The position numbers were made by a program, and so were the translations under genes. Under the pieces are notes generated by a model. It had not been told where the DNA came from. It did not search any database and saw nothing but the letters and a program-made list of their open reading frames with translations. A DNA stretch of 8,803 nucleotides, from positions 1 to 8,803 of the forward strand of contig JACPMP010000125.1 of assembly GCA_016185915.1 (NCBI GenBank), given 5' to 3'. Positions 1-5,216 of this stretch are shown in pieces. Source of the stretch: Candidatus Woesearchaeota archaeon. GTDB lineage: Archaea; Nanobdellota; Nanobdellia; Woesearchaeales; GW2011-AR4. Each line of letters begins with the position of its first letter. Within the stretch, counting starts at the first letter, position 1.

Positions 1-144
1 CAAAATATGGCAGCTCTTGGCAATATATGGAATATAACATATATAACAGAAGCCTTTAATACATTGAACATGAAGATAGATGCCTCAAATGGCAAAGTAC
101 TTGAGCATAATCTTTCATCAATATTTTCTTTTAAGAAAGAATAG
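1..144 (+). CDS. C-terminal fragment of an unknown protein, possibly PepSY-like
   Basis: Only the last 47 codons are in the window; the frame is open from base 1 and ends with TAG at 142-144. The other two forward frames are closed by early stops. The fragment contains a Gly-x-x-Trp-Asn-Ile-Thr-Tyr strand, then Met-Lys-Ile-Asp-Ala-Ser-Asn-Gly-Lys-Val-Leu. This resembles the closing beta-hairpin of PepSY-type domains, which often end in a V-D-A-x-T-G-K-V-L pattern. It finishes with a basic Phe-Lys-Lys-Glu tail. The resemblance is a pattern impression and the rest of the protein is not visible, so no function is assigned. About 100 nt of AT-rich DNA separate it from the next gene, which has its own promoter. 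Confidence 0.6.
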   Translation, partial: QNMAALGNIWNITYITEAFNTLNMKIDASNGKVLEHNLSSIFSFKKE

Positions 145-201
145 TCCAATATAAACTAATTAACATAACTTAATAAAACTATATTTTTTAATTGCGAATT
201 C

Positions 202-209
202 TTTAAATA
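202..209 (+). promoter_or_regulatory. TATA box of the dUTPase gene
   Basis: TTTAAATA lies about 44 nt upstream of the ATG at 250. Transcription starting about 25 nt downstream would give a leader of roughly 15-20 nt, enough to hold the GTGAT ribosome-binding motif at 241-245. Inferred from position and composition only. Confidence 0.45.
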
Positions 210-249
210 TAAGATGATTATCAAGAATTGAGTTTTCTTTGTGATTAAA

Positions 250-681
250 ATGCTAAAGGTGAAAATCAAAAAAATTGTTGATATAAAAACGCCTTTTTAT
301 GCCCATAAAGGCGACTCTGGAACTGACTTATATGCTGTCGAAGAATATTTGCTCAAGCCAATGGAGAGAAAACTAATCGGTACGGGCATTAGAATTGCTA
401 TTCCTTATGGCTACGAAGCGCAGATTAGGCCAAAAAGCGGATTAGCTTTAGAGCACGGAATAAGCCATGCTAATTGTATCGGCACAATAGATTCTTCATA
501 CAGAGGCGAAATAAAAATTCCAATGATAAACTTTAGCGATAAGCCGTACAAGATAGAAAAAGGCAAGAAAATTGGCCAGATGGTGTTTGCAAAGGTCGAA
601 GAGGCAATTTTTGAAGAAGTGGATGAGCTTGGAGAAACAACAAGGAATGATAAGGGCTTTGGAAGTACGGGATTAGATTAG
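250..681 (+). CDS. dut: dUTPase (deoxyuridine 5'-triphosphate nucleotidohydrolase), trimeric type
   Basis: Hydrolyses dUTP to dUMP and pyrophosphate, keeping uracil out of DNA and supplying dUMP for thymidylate synthesis. All five motifs of the homotrimeric family are visible in the 143-residue product: motif 1 DSGTDLYA (22-29), motif 2 PKSGLA (61-66), motif 3 GTIDSSYRGEIKI (78-90, with catalytic-type Asp81 and base-pocket Tyr84), motif 4 KKIGQMVF (106-113) and the Gly-rich C-terminal motif 5 RNDKGFGSTG (132-141). The length is normal. An in-frame GTG at 241 would add three residues. I prefer ATG 250 because GTGAT at 241-245 fits the archaeal anti-Shine-Dalgarno four bases upstream and the protein then starts directly with the first beta strand. 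The small gene at 700 follows after 18 nt and is probably cotranscribed. Thymidylate kinase, a later step to dTTP, lies nearby on the other strand. Confidence 0.95.
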   Translation: MLKVKIKKIVDIKTPFYAHKGDSGTDLYAVEEYLLKPMERKLIGTGIRIAIPYGYEAQIRPKSGLALEHGISHANCIGTIDSSYRGEIKIPMINFSDKPYKIEKGKKIGQMVFAKVEEAIFEEVDELGETTRNDKGFGSTGLD

Positions 682-687
682 ATAAAA

Positions 688-694
688 GAGGTGA
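688..694 (+). promoter_or_regulatory. Strong ribosome binding site of the 40-residue ORF
   Basis: GAGGTGA is a seven-base match to the archaeal Shine-Dalgarno consensus GGAGGTGAT and ends five bases before the ATG at 700. It is the best ribosome binding site in the window and is the main reason to accept the short ORF as real. Confidence 0.8.
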
Positions 695-699
695 GGTTT

Positions 700-822
700 A
701 TGGGTAAAGATACTAGCAGACCAATAAGATTCAAGACAATTCAGAAAAATACAAAGCTTGGTGATTTTGTTGTTGATGAAGATAAGGAGATTAATCCAGA
801 GGAGCAGTCCCCAATAGACTAA
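700..822 (+). CDS. Small hypothetical protein, 40 residues, downstream of dUTPase
   Basis: ATG at 700 opens a 40-codon frame ending in TAA at 820-822. It sits 18 nt after the dut stop, behind a near-perfect ribosome binding site at 688-694, so translation from a dut transcript is likely. The product is hydrophilic, with no cysteines and no membrane segment. The N-terminal half is basic (MGKDTSRPIRFK, then IQKNTKLGD); the C-terminal half is strongly acidic (VVDEDKE, then PEEQSPID). I do not recognise a family. The split charge and the GDFVVDEDKE segment would suit a short adaptor or nucleic-acid-associated peptide, but that is speculation. It is too short for most gene callers and may be missing from existing annotations. 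Confidence 0.65.
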   Translation: MGKDTSRPIRFKTIQKNTKLGDFVVDEDKEINPEEQSPID

Positions 823-884
823 TTCTATAATCTCAATATTTTATTTTAAAACATTTCAATTTCTACTGTAAAGTAATTAAAAAA

Positions 885-900
885 GAAAGGTTTAAAAACT
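885..900 (+). promoter_or_regulatory. BRE/TATA promoter of the two-TM protein gene
   Basis: GAAAGG (885-890) directly precedes TTTAAAAA (891-898), a BRE plus TATA box arrangement. The same GAAAGGTTTA string is at 4276-4285 before the receiver-domain gene. The expected transcription start is near 921, giving a leader of about 40 nt that holds the small hairpin at 935-949. Confidence 0.6.
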
Positions 901-934
901 ATAATCCATTATTTAACCCATTAAGTGAATTATG

Positions 935-949
935 CGGTTTGAATAACCG
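935..949 (+). other. Small hairpin in the leader of the two-TM protein gene
   Basis: CGGTT (935-939) and AACCG (945-949) form a perfect five-base-pair inverted repeat around a five-base loop, ending 11 nt before the ATG at 961. No Shine-Dalgarno motif lies between it and the start codon. It overlaps a five-codon upstream reading frame (ATG 932 to TAA 946). It is short enough to be chance. Confidence 0.3.
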
Positions 950-960
950 ATATATAAAAA

Positions 961-1356
961 ATGCTAAAAAACAAAAAATCAGATATAGGAGTTGGAGTAA
1001 TCTTTCTTATTATAATCATAGTTTTATTTTTTGGCTGGCTTATCAATATTAATCAAAGAGAATGCAGAACTAATAAAGATTGCGGCTCAGAATCTTATTG
1101 TGGTTCTGACTTTTCATGCCATGAATACCCAAACATTCAGAAAACTGTTGTTCAGTACAATCTATTAGTTCCTTCACTGATAATTGGAATTGCGATAATA
1201 ATTACTGCATTAATATTTAGATGGAATCAGTTATTCCCTAAAGAAGAAAAAAAAGTTATAATAGAACAAAAAACTGAAACGACACAAATCCCTGAAGAAG
1301 TTGAGGACATTAGCGAGCCATACTATAAAAGTGAGAATAATGTAAAGACGCCTTAG
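961..1356 (+). CDS. Two-TM membrane protein with a regular four-Cys extracytoplasmic loop
   Basis: Hypothetical 131-residue protein. A Lys-rich N-terminus is followed by a hydrophobic segment at about 10-28, a loop of about 38 residues, a second hydrophobic segment at about 67-86, and a charged Lys/Glu-rich tail to 131. The positive-inside rule places both ends in the cytoplasm and the loop outside. The loop has four cysteines at 35, 41, 47 and 53, each separated by exactly five residues (CRTNKDC, CGSESYC, CGSDFSC), followed by His54. This recalls small disulphide-stabilised modules seen in many archaeal surface proteins, so two disulphides are the simplest reading; metal binding is the alternative. 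No family name can be given. It has its own promoter (885-900) and faces thymidylate kinase across a repeat-rich convergent gap. Confidence 0.75.
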   Translation: MLKNKKSDIGVGVIFLIIIIVLFFGWLININQRECRTNKDCGSESYCGSDFSCHEYPNIQKTVVQYNLLVPSLIIGIAIIITALIFRWNQLFPKEEKKVIIEQKTETTQIPEEVEDISEPYYKSENNVKTP

Positions 1357-1405
1357 TCAAATAATTTTTAGTTTGTATGACAATCTTAATTCTTCAATCT
1401 GCTCA

Positions 1406-1421
1406 CTTCGTTCGCAAACTC
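1406..1421. repeat. GC-rich intergenic motif, copy 1
   Basis: CTTCGTTCGCAAACTC matches 8347-8362 (CTTCGTTTGCGAACTC) at 14 of 16 positions in the same orientation. Both copies are intergenic, GC-rich islands in an AT-rich genome, and are flanked by GCTCAC/GTGAGC strings. This looks like a dispersed intergenic repeat, but two copies in 8.8 kb do not prove a family. Confidence 0.45.
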
Positions 1422-1532
1422 TTGTGCTCAGCCTCGCTGTCCTGCCACACTCTCGGCTTCGCTTATTTATTCATTTAATGTTATGTATTTGCGAGGCAAA
1501 ATTTAATGGCAGACAAATTTTGCCGAGCACAA
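1422..1532. repeat. Nested inverted repeats, possible three-way-junction structure
   Basis: This is the core of the 225-nt gap between convergent genes (1357-1581). TTGTGCTC (1422-1429) is complementary to GAGCACAA (1525-1532), an outer 8-bp stem. Inside it GCCTCGC (1431-1437) pairs with GCGAGGC (1491-1497), and AAAATTT (1498-1504) pairs with AAATTTT (1515-1521). Together these make a possible three-way junction. Alternatively, GGCAAAATTT (1495-1504) and AAATTTTGCC (1515-1524) form one perfect 10-bp hairpin that excludes the second stem. The local GC content is well above that of its surroundings. It could be a structured RNA on either strand, a terminator-like 3' structure for either neighbour, or a decayed palindromic repeat. 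The reading frame at 1373-1561 is not credible as a gene. Confidence 0.5.
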
Positions 1533-1581
1533 AAATATGCCGAAGGCGGATGAAATTTTAAAATAAATATTATACTATACC

Positions 1582-2205
1582 TTAAACCAACATCTTATCC
1601 ACTTCCTTCTTCGCACTTTCAAAGACTTTATCCAAACTTTTAGAAGCATCTATAATCTTAATGTTGTCATCCAACAACTTCGGCAATTTCAAAAAATTTC
1701 CTCTTATCTTTTCCATAAATTCAAGCTGCTCAAACTTTTCCTTTTTTCTATATTCAATTCTTTTCAGTGCAATGGAGGGCTCAACATCAAGAATAAATGC
1801 GATATCGGGCTTTCTAAATGCCTTGTTTTTAGAAATTAACTCTTCAGTACTTAATCCTTGAGCACTTTGAAATGCAATCGTTGAATAATAATATCTATCG
1901 CAAAGCACAATATTTAGCTCGTGCTCATTAGAGCTTTTTAAAAATGGCTCGAGTGTATTTTTTAAGTGCTCTTGCCTATCTTTTACAAATAATTCTAACA
2001 ATTTTTTGCTATTGCTGGTTGGAACTTTTTCTTTTCTAAGAATCTCTCTTATTCTGTTTCCATAAACTCCGTTTGTCGGTTCTCGTGTCGTTAATATCCT
2101 ATATTTTTTATGTTTTGAGAACAAGTAATTATGAAGCAACTTGATTACTTCACTTTTTCCAGAGCCATCAATTCCATCAACAACAATAAACAAGCCATTT
2201 TTCAT
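1582..2205 (-). CDS. tmk: Thymidylate kinase (dTMP kinase)
   Basis: Phosphorylates dTMP to dTDP with ATP, the step before dTTP. The 207-residue product has the P-loop GIDGSGKS at 11-18 after a hydrophobic first strand (GLFIVVD), the TREPTNG motif at 40-46, and the family's DRY motif at 103-105 within DRYYYSTIAFQ. A lid-like basic/acidic helix follows at about 153-170. The length is normal for the family (about 200-215). ATG at 2203-2205 on the minus strand is chosen because the P-loop begins at the usual distance from it and a TATA-like box (2228-2237) is centred 27 nt upstream. No Shine-Dalgarno is visible, so the mRNA is probably leaderless. It is divergent from the SAM hydrolase gene across 81 nt. 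dUTPase about 900 nt away feeds the same pathway. Confidence 0.95.
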   Translation of the reverse strand: MKNGLFIVVDGIDGSGKSEVIKLLHNYLFSKHKKYRILTTREPTNGVYGNRIREILRKEKVPTSNSKKLLELFVKDRQEHLKNTLEPFLKSSNEHELNIVLCDRYYYSTIAFQSAQGLSTEELISKNKAFRKPDIAFILDVEPSIALKRIEYRKKEKFEQLEFMEKIRGNFLKLPKLLDDNIKIIDASKSLDKVFESAKKEVDKMLV

Positions 2206-2227
2206 TGAATTCTGAAAGTTTAGTTTA

Positions 2228-2237
2228 TTTATTAAAT
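2228..2237 (-). promoter_or_regulatory. TATA box of tmk
   Basis: On the minus strand this reads TTTAATAAAT and is centred about 27 nt before the tmk ATG, the spacing expected for a leaderless transcript. It shares the 81-nt divergent intergenic region with the SAM hydrolase promoter. Confidence 0.45.
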
Positions 2238-2257
2238 TTGTGTTAAAATAAACAAGA

Positions 2258-2267
2258 TTTAAATAAA
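2258..2267 (+). promoter_or_regulatory. TATA box of the SAM hydrolase gene
   Basis: TTTAAATAAA is centred about 25 nt upstream of the ATG at 2287, predicting transcription start at or next to the start codon. There is no Shine-Dalgarno motif before the ATG. Confidence 0.5.
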
Positions 2268-2286
2268 AATAATATTAACCTAACTT

Positions 2287-3012
2287 ATGATTGCAGTATT
2301 AACAGATTTTGGCAATTCAGAATATCTTGGAGCAATGAAAGGTGTTATCTGCTCTATAAATAAAAGTTCAAAGATAATTGATTTATACAATTTTGTTAAT
2401 CCTCAGAATGTAAGAGAAGCAGCATGGATTCTTTATAAGAACTACAATCATTTTCCAAAAAATTCAGTATTTTTATGTGTTGTTGACCCCGGAGTTGGAA
2501 GCAAAAGGCAATGTTTGGCAATAAAAACAAAAAACTATTTTTTTGTTGGGCCGGATAATGGGTTGATATATAAAGCTGCTTTTAAAGATAAAATTATTGT
2601 TGCAGTCAAATTACCAACTGAAAAAACATCAATGACATTTCATGGCAGAGATGTATTTGCAAAAGCAGCAGCTATGCTTGAAAAAGGAGTGAAAATTGAG
2701 CAACTTGGCAAAAAAACAACTGTAAAAGCAAAGCTTGATTTTTATCTTAAAGGCAGAGAAGGTGAAATTGTAAGGATTGATAATTTTGGCAACATCATAA
2801 CAAATTTGAGTTCGCTAAATAAAAGTTCGTACAAAGTAAAAACTAAAAACCTCAATCAAAGATCAGACTTTTACAATACTTATGATTCAGCACCTTCCAA
2901 TAAACTATTTTTAATCAAAGGAAGCTCGGATACACTTGAAATATCCATAAGAAATGCTGATGCATCAAAAAAATTAAAACTGCAAGTTGGGGATAAAATA
3001 GAAATAAGCTAA
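2287..3012 (+). CDS. S-adenosyl-L-methionine hydrolase (SAM hydroxide adenosyltransferase, DUF62)
   Basis: Members of this family, related to fluorinase and chlorinase, use water to cleave SAM into adenosine and L-methionine. The 241-residue product starts with the typical LTDFG (5-9), then has VVDPGVG (65-71), SKR ending at Arg74, VGPDNGL (87-93), TFHGRD (117-122) and the C-terminal-domain signature IDNFGNIITN (164-173). Asp67, Arg74 and His119 fit the Asp/Arg/His triad described for archaeal homologues. No chlorinase- or fluorinase-type context is visible, so the hydrolase role is the safe call; its physiological purpose is poorly understood. ATG 2287 is fixed by the conserved N-terminus and by the TATA box 25 nt upstream. 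Its TAA overlaps the stop codon of the convergent gene by 4 nt. Confidence 0.93.
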   Translation: MIAVLTDFGNSEYLGAMKGVICSINKSSKIIDLYNFVNPQNVREAAWILYKNYNHFPKNSVFLCVVDPGVGSKRQCLAIKTKNYFFVGPDNGLIYKAAFKDKIIVAVKLPTEKTSMTFHGRDVFAKAAAMLEKGVKIEQLGKKTTVKAKLDFYLKGREGEIVRIDNFGNIITNLSSLNKSSYKVKTKNLNQRSDFYNTYDSAPSNKLFLIKGSSDTLEISIRNADASKKLKLQVGDKIEIS

Positions 3013-3926
3013 ACTTTTAGCTCTTCTGCGCTTTTTCTTTCAAAATAAATATCTCTAATATCGTGATAAACCTTGGCTTGCTCTTCTGGTTTTATGTTAT
3101 TATACATTCTCATTATCTCGATATAGTTTCTTTTTGCAGTTTCCAAGTCAAGTTTCATCAAAGCTTGCCTTGTTTCATCTATCTTGTTTTGTATTGCTGA
3201 TATCTCGTCTAAATCAGGAAACTCTGGCGATAATTGCTCTTTAGAGGGCTTTTCCTGCGATTCTTTCTTCTTAAACAATCTTTTGAATAAAGAGGGCTTT
3301 TCCTGCTCCTTTATCTTCTCTATAGCGCTTTTTATCTCTTCCTCAGCTTCTAAAATTTCTTTGGGTTTTTTAGTCTCTTGCTCCAAACCCAAATCCTTTC
3401 CAATGTCTTCAATATCTAAATCTTCCAAAGTCTCTGGCAATTCAATTTCTTTTTTAGGTAGTTCTTCAAGTTCTTTTGGCAGTTCAAAATCAGCACTTTC
3501 TGAAGTAAAATCTTCTTCCAGTTCGTCTAGCTTAGGTAGCTCAACTGTTTTTGGTTTTTTAACTCCTTTCTCTATTGCTTTTAATCTTGTTGGTAACTTT
3601 TTTTCTTTTATTTGTTTAACTGGAATTACCTTTTTTAGTTGCTTTAACTCTTTTTTCAAAATTTTTCGGTGCTTAGCTATTTCTACTTTCTTAGGAATTA
3701 TTTTTTCTTTTTTGCTTATTGATTTCTTAGGTTTTGTGCCTTCTAACCCTTTCACTAATTCGCTAAACTCCTCCTCTTCTGGAAAGGTTTCTGCTCTTTT
3801 TGGCTTTATAACCTCATCAAAGAACTTGGGCTTTTCCTTGAATTCTTCCTCAAACTCCATAGTTGGAAATGGAGGAGGAGGCGGCAAAATTTCATCGTAC
3901 TTATGCTTTGACTTAAAGAATAACAT
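3009..3926 (-). CDS. Lys/Glu-rich, largely disordered protein with a helical C-terminal domain
   Basis: Hypothetical 305-residue protein. After a short basic, aromatic start and a PPPPPFP run at 15-21, residues 22-235 are dominated by Lys, Glu, Pro and Leu, with alternating basic (about 64-128) and acidic (about 129-206) blocks, and are probably disordered or coiled-coil. A basic LFKRLFKKKE stretch sits at 213-222. The last 60 or so residues (240-302) differ: they form a plausible helical hairpin with ALMKLDLETAKRNYIEIMRMY and KVYHDIRDIYFERKSAEEL, with regular aromatic spacing as in TPR-like helices. I do not know a named family. GAGGT lies six bases before the ATG, so it is translated as the second gene of an operon behind DUF167, with a 53-nt gap. 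There is no signal peptide. A cytoplasmic scaffold or adaptor role is only a guess. Confidence 0.8.
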   Translation of the reverse strand: MLFFKSKHKYDEILPPPPPFPTMEFEEEFKEKPKFFDEVIKPKRAETFPEEEEFSELVKGLEGTKPKKSISKKEKIIPKKVEIAKHRKILKKELKQLKKVIPVKQIKEKKLPTRLKAIEKGVKKPKTVELPKLDELEEDFTSESADFELPKELEELPKKEIELPETLEDLDIEDIGKDLGLEQETKKPKEILEAEEEIKSAIEKIKEQEKPSLFKRLFKKKESQEKPSKEQLSPEFPDLDEISAIQNKIDETRQALMKLDLETAKRNYIEIMRMYNNIKPEEQAKVYHDIRDIYFERKSAEELKV

Positions 3927-3932
3927 GCAAAT

Positions 3933-3937
3933 ACCTC
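3933..3937 (-). promoter_or_regulatory. Ribosome binding site of the Lys/Glu-rich protein
   Basis: On the minus strand GAGGT sits six bases upstream of the ATG at 3926. It supports this start and indicates an operon-internal gene, in contrast to the leaderless first gene (DUF167). Confidence 0.6.
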
Positions 3938-3979
3938 TTTTTTATTTATTAGATTTATTGATTTTAAATATTTATTGGT

Positions 3980-4213
3980 TTAATTAATGACTTCGATGAT
4001 TTTTTCCCTTGATTTAAAGCCAGAGATTATTTTTATCCTCTTTTTTAATAACTTTGATAGGAATTTAATAATTTCAATATTTGCTCTGTTGTCTTCGGGC
4101 TTTGCCTTTATGCTTATTCTGAAGGCATCCTTCTCTTTGTCGAAGCCCTCTACTTTGCTTTCTTTCGCATTTGGCTTGACTATTATCCTGAATTTGTTGC
4201 TATGGATGTCCAT
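3980..4213 (-). CDS. DUF167 (YggU-family) protein
   Basis: A 77-residue protein of the widespread DUF167/YggU family, whose biochemical role is unknown. The family pattern is clear: VKPNA at 12-16, an A-x-P-x-D-x-x-A-N motif (KAKPEDNRAN, 36-45) and ISGFKSREK at 63-71, arranged as a small alpha/beta fold. The length is typical for short archaeal members. The usual Gly before Lys/Arg-Ala-Asn is replaced here by Asn (EDNRAN), a modest variation. A TATA box on the minus strand (4235-4244) is centred about 27 nt before the ATG and no Shine-Dalgarno is visible, so the transcript is probably leaderless. The Lys/Glu-rich gene follows 53 nt downstream on the same strand and is probably cotranscribed. 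Confidence 0.88.
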   Translation of the reverse strand: MDIHSNKFRIIVKPNAKESKVEGFDKEKDAFRISIKAKPEDNRANIEIIKFLSKLLKKRIKIISGFKSREKIIEVIN

Positions 4214-4234
4214 TATTCAAAGAAAACATTAATG

Positions 4235-4244
4235 ATTTTTTAAA
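4235..4244 (-). promoter_or_regulatory. TATA box of the DUF167 operon
   Basis: The minus strand reads TTTAAAAAAT, centred about 27 nt upstream of the ATG at 4213. It lies back to back with the receiver-domain promoter at 4276-4290. Confidence 0.45.
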
Positions 4245-4275
4245 GACTTTTTACTACTTAAAAAGAATAAAAAAC

Positions 4276-4290
4276 GAAAGGTTTATATAT
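4276..4290 (+). promoter_or_regulatory. BRE/TATA promoter of the receiver-domain gene
   Basis: GAAAGG (4276-4281) followed by TTTATATAT (4282-4290) is the clearest archaeal promoter in the window. The TATA centre is about 32 nt from the ATG at 4318, giving a 5' UTR of only a few bases. The GAAAGGTTTA core is identical to that at 885-894, and a TCCAT follows at nearly the same offset in both. Confidence 0.7.
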
Positions 4291-4317
4291 GAACTCCATA
4301 ATCTATTTTGTATTAAA

Positions 4318-4860
4318 ATGACGGAAAGAAAACTAGTTGCATTACTTGTTGAGGATGAAGAATTCCTAAAAGAACTGCTGGCTGACTATATGTCTAAAAA
4401 ATTAGGGTTAAGTGTCAGAACTGCAGTAGATGGACAAGATGGGTATGATCAAATTAGGGCACAAAAACCAGATATTTTATTGACAGATGTAACAATGCCG
4501 AATATGACGGGAGATACTCTTCTAGAAAAACTTGTCAGTGATGGAATAAGAATACCTACCCTTGTAATCACTGCGGGGGATACAACCAGAGAGAGTGCGA
4601 GAGCCATTTACTTCTCACATAGAATGTACACTGAGGAGCAATTGCATAGACTTAAACTACCTATACAGCATACTATCGAAGAACAAATAGCTTACATGAA
4701 TAAAGCACCAATAACAACAATAAGTAGGCATGCAATAGTTAGATATGAAAGAGATCTTGGTTTTACTACGATAATAAAACCCGATGTTATCGATTATCTT
4801 CAACGAAGAATAAATCAACTAAAGGAATTACTTGATGCTAGCCATGATTTTCAATCATAA
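4318..4860 (+). CDS. Stand-alone response-regulator receiver protein with an internal insertion
   Basis: CheY-like receiver, 180 residues. The acidic pocket is VEDEE (Glu12, Asp13, Glu14), the phosphoacceptor is Asp57 in LLTDVTMPNMTG, the conserved Thr is Thr85 in LVITAGD, and the conserved Lys is Lys154 in TIIKP, so all signalling residues are present. A normal receiver has a little over 20 residues between Thr and Lys; here there are about 69. Some 45-50 extra residues (roughly 92-146) therefore sit in the beta4-alpha4-beta5 face, the surface usually used for output. There is no separate DNA-binding domain after alpha5. No histidine kinase is in the window, so the phosphodonor is unknown. 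No Shine-Dalgarno is visible and a strong promoter lies just upstream, so the transcript is probably leaderless. The stop overlaps the convergent TFS gene by 10 nt. Confidence 0.85.
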   Translation: MTERKLVALLVEDEEFLKELLADYMSKKLGLSVRTAVDGQDGYDQIRAQKPDILLTDVTMPNMTGDTLLEKLVSDGIRIPTLVITAGDTTRESARAIYFSHRMYTEEQLHRLKLPIQHTIEEQIAYMNKAPITTISRHAIVRYERDLGFTTIIKPDVIDYLQRRINQLKELLDASHDFQS

Positions 4861-5168
4861 TCTCGCCAAGTATGGCTACATTTCTCGCATCTCAAGAACT
4901 TGGTTTCTGGCTCATCGCCTGCTCTTGTTTGAACTAACCAGAAATAAGCTGTTTTATGGCCGCATTTTGGGCATTCTGCTATAGTTTTTGGCAATGTTTG
5001 CAGTTCGCCTTTGTCTATTACTTCCACTCCTTTATCTGTTTTATGGATGGTTTCTTTAACTGTAGCACCAGCTACTTGAGTTGTCTTATACCCACAAGAG
5101 CAAACCAGCATCTTTCTGCTGTCTTCCTTCCTTGGCACGAGTATTGAGCCGCATTTAGGGCAAAACAT
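4851..5168 (-). CDS. tfs: Transcription factor S (TFIIS/RPB9-like RNA polymerase cleavage factor)
   Basis: Archaeal TFS rescues backtracked RNA polymerase by stimulating cleavage of the nascent RNA. The 105-residue length is typical. The N-terminal zinc ribbon has Cys3, Cys6, Cys23 and Cys25 (CPKCG, then CSCG). The C-terminal ribbon has Cys66, Cys69, Cys94 and Cys97 (CPKCGHKTAYFW, then RCEKCSHTWRDY). The catalytic acidic pair is Asp85-Glu86 in TRAGDEPET, so this is a cleavage-competent form and not an inhibitory paralogue lacking the acidic residues. The ATG is fixed by the first zinc knuckle. The promoter (5196-5216, minus strand) overlaps the last codons of the signal peptidase gene and predicts a leader of about 5 nt. 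The 3' end overlaps the receiver gene by 10 nt. Confidence 0.95.
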   Translation of the reverse strand: MFCPKCGSILVPRKEDSRKMLVCSCGYKTTQVAGATVKETIHKTDKGVEVIDKGELQTLPKTIAECPKCGHKTAYFWLVQTRAGDEPETKFLRCEKCSHTWRDYD

Positions 5169-5195
5169 CTTAATATCAGAAACTTTGACAAATTC

Positions 5196-5216
5196 TATAT
5201 AAATTTAACCTTTTTG
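5196..5216 (-). promoter_or_regulatory. BRE/TATA promoter of tfs, inside the end of the signal peptidase gene
   Basis: The minus strand reads AAAAAGGTTAAATTTATATA across this interval: an AAAGG BRE-like string, then TTTATATA centred about 31 nt before the TFS ATG at 5168. The upstream half coincides with the final codons and stop of the signal peptidase gene (stop at 5205-5207). Confidence 0.55.

Noticed and set aside
145..240. T-tract at 184-189 as a terminator for the first gene
   Set aside because: Archaeal termination uses T-tracts, but in DNA this AT-rich a run of six T is too weak to list.
241..249. GTG start for dUTPase
   Set aside because: GTGAT at 241-245 is better read as the ribosome binding site for ATG 250; the three added residues are not family-like. 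Not excluded.
932..946. Five-codon upstream frame (MRFE, then stop) before the two-TM gene
   Set aside because: Such short frames are common by chance; only a weak GTGA precedes it and there is no evidence of attenuation.
1398..1470. Possible tRNA in the GC-rich segment
   Set aside because: TTCG-type strings suggested a T-arm, but there is no acceptor stem, anticodon arm or GGTTCRAATCC pattern.
1373..1561. 62-codon frame in the GC-rich convergent gap
   Set aside because: The DNA is explained by inverted repeats; the translation resembles no protein and there is no ribosome binding site.
3184..3987. 267-codon open frame on the + strand
   Set aside because: It is antisense to the Lys/Glu-rich gene; its Ser/Phe-rich low-complexity product mirrors Lys/Glu codons, and there is no ribosome binding site or family pattern.
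3987..4232. 81-codon frame on the + strand
   Set aside because: Fully antisense to the well-supported DUF167 gene, whose family motifs are clear.
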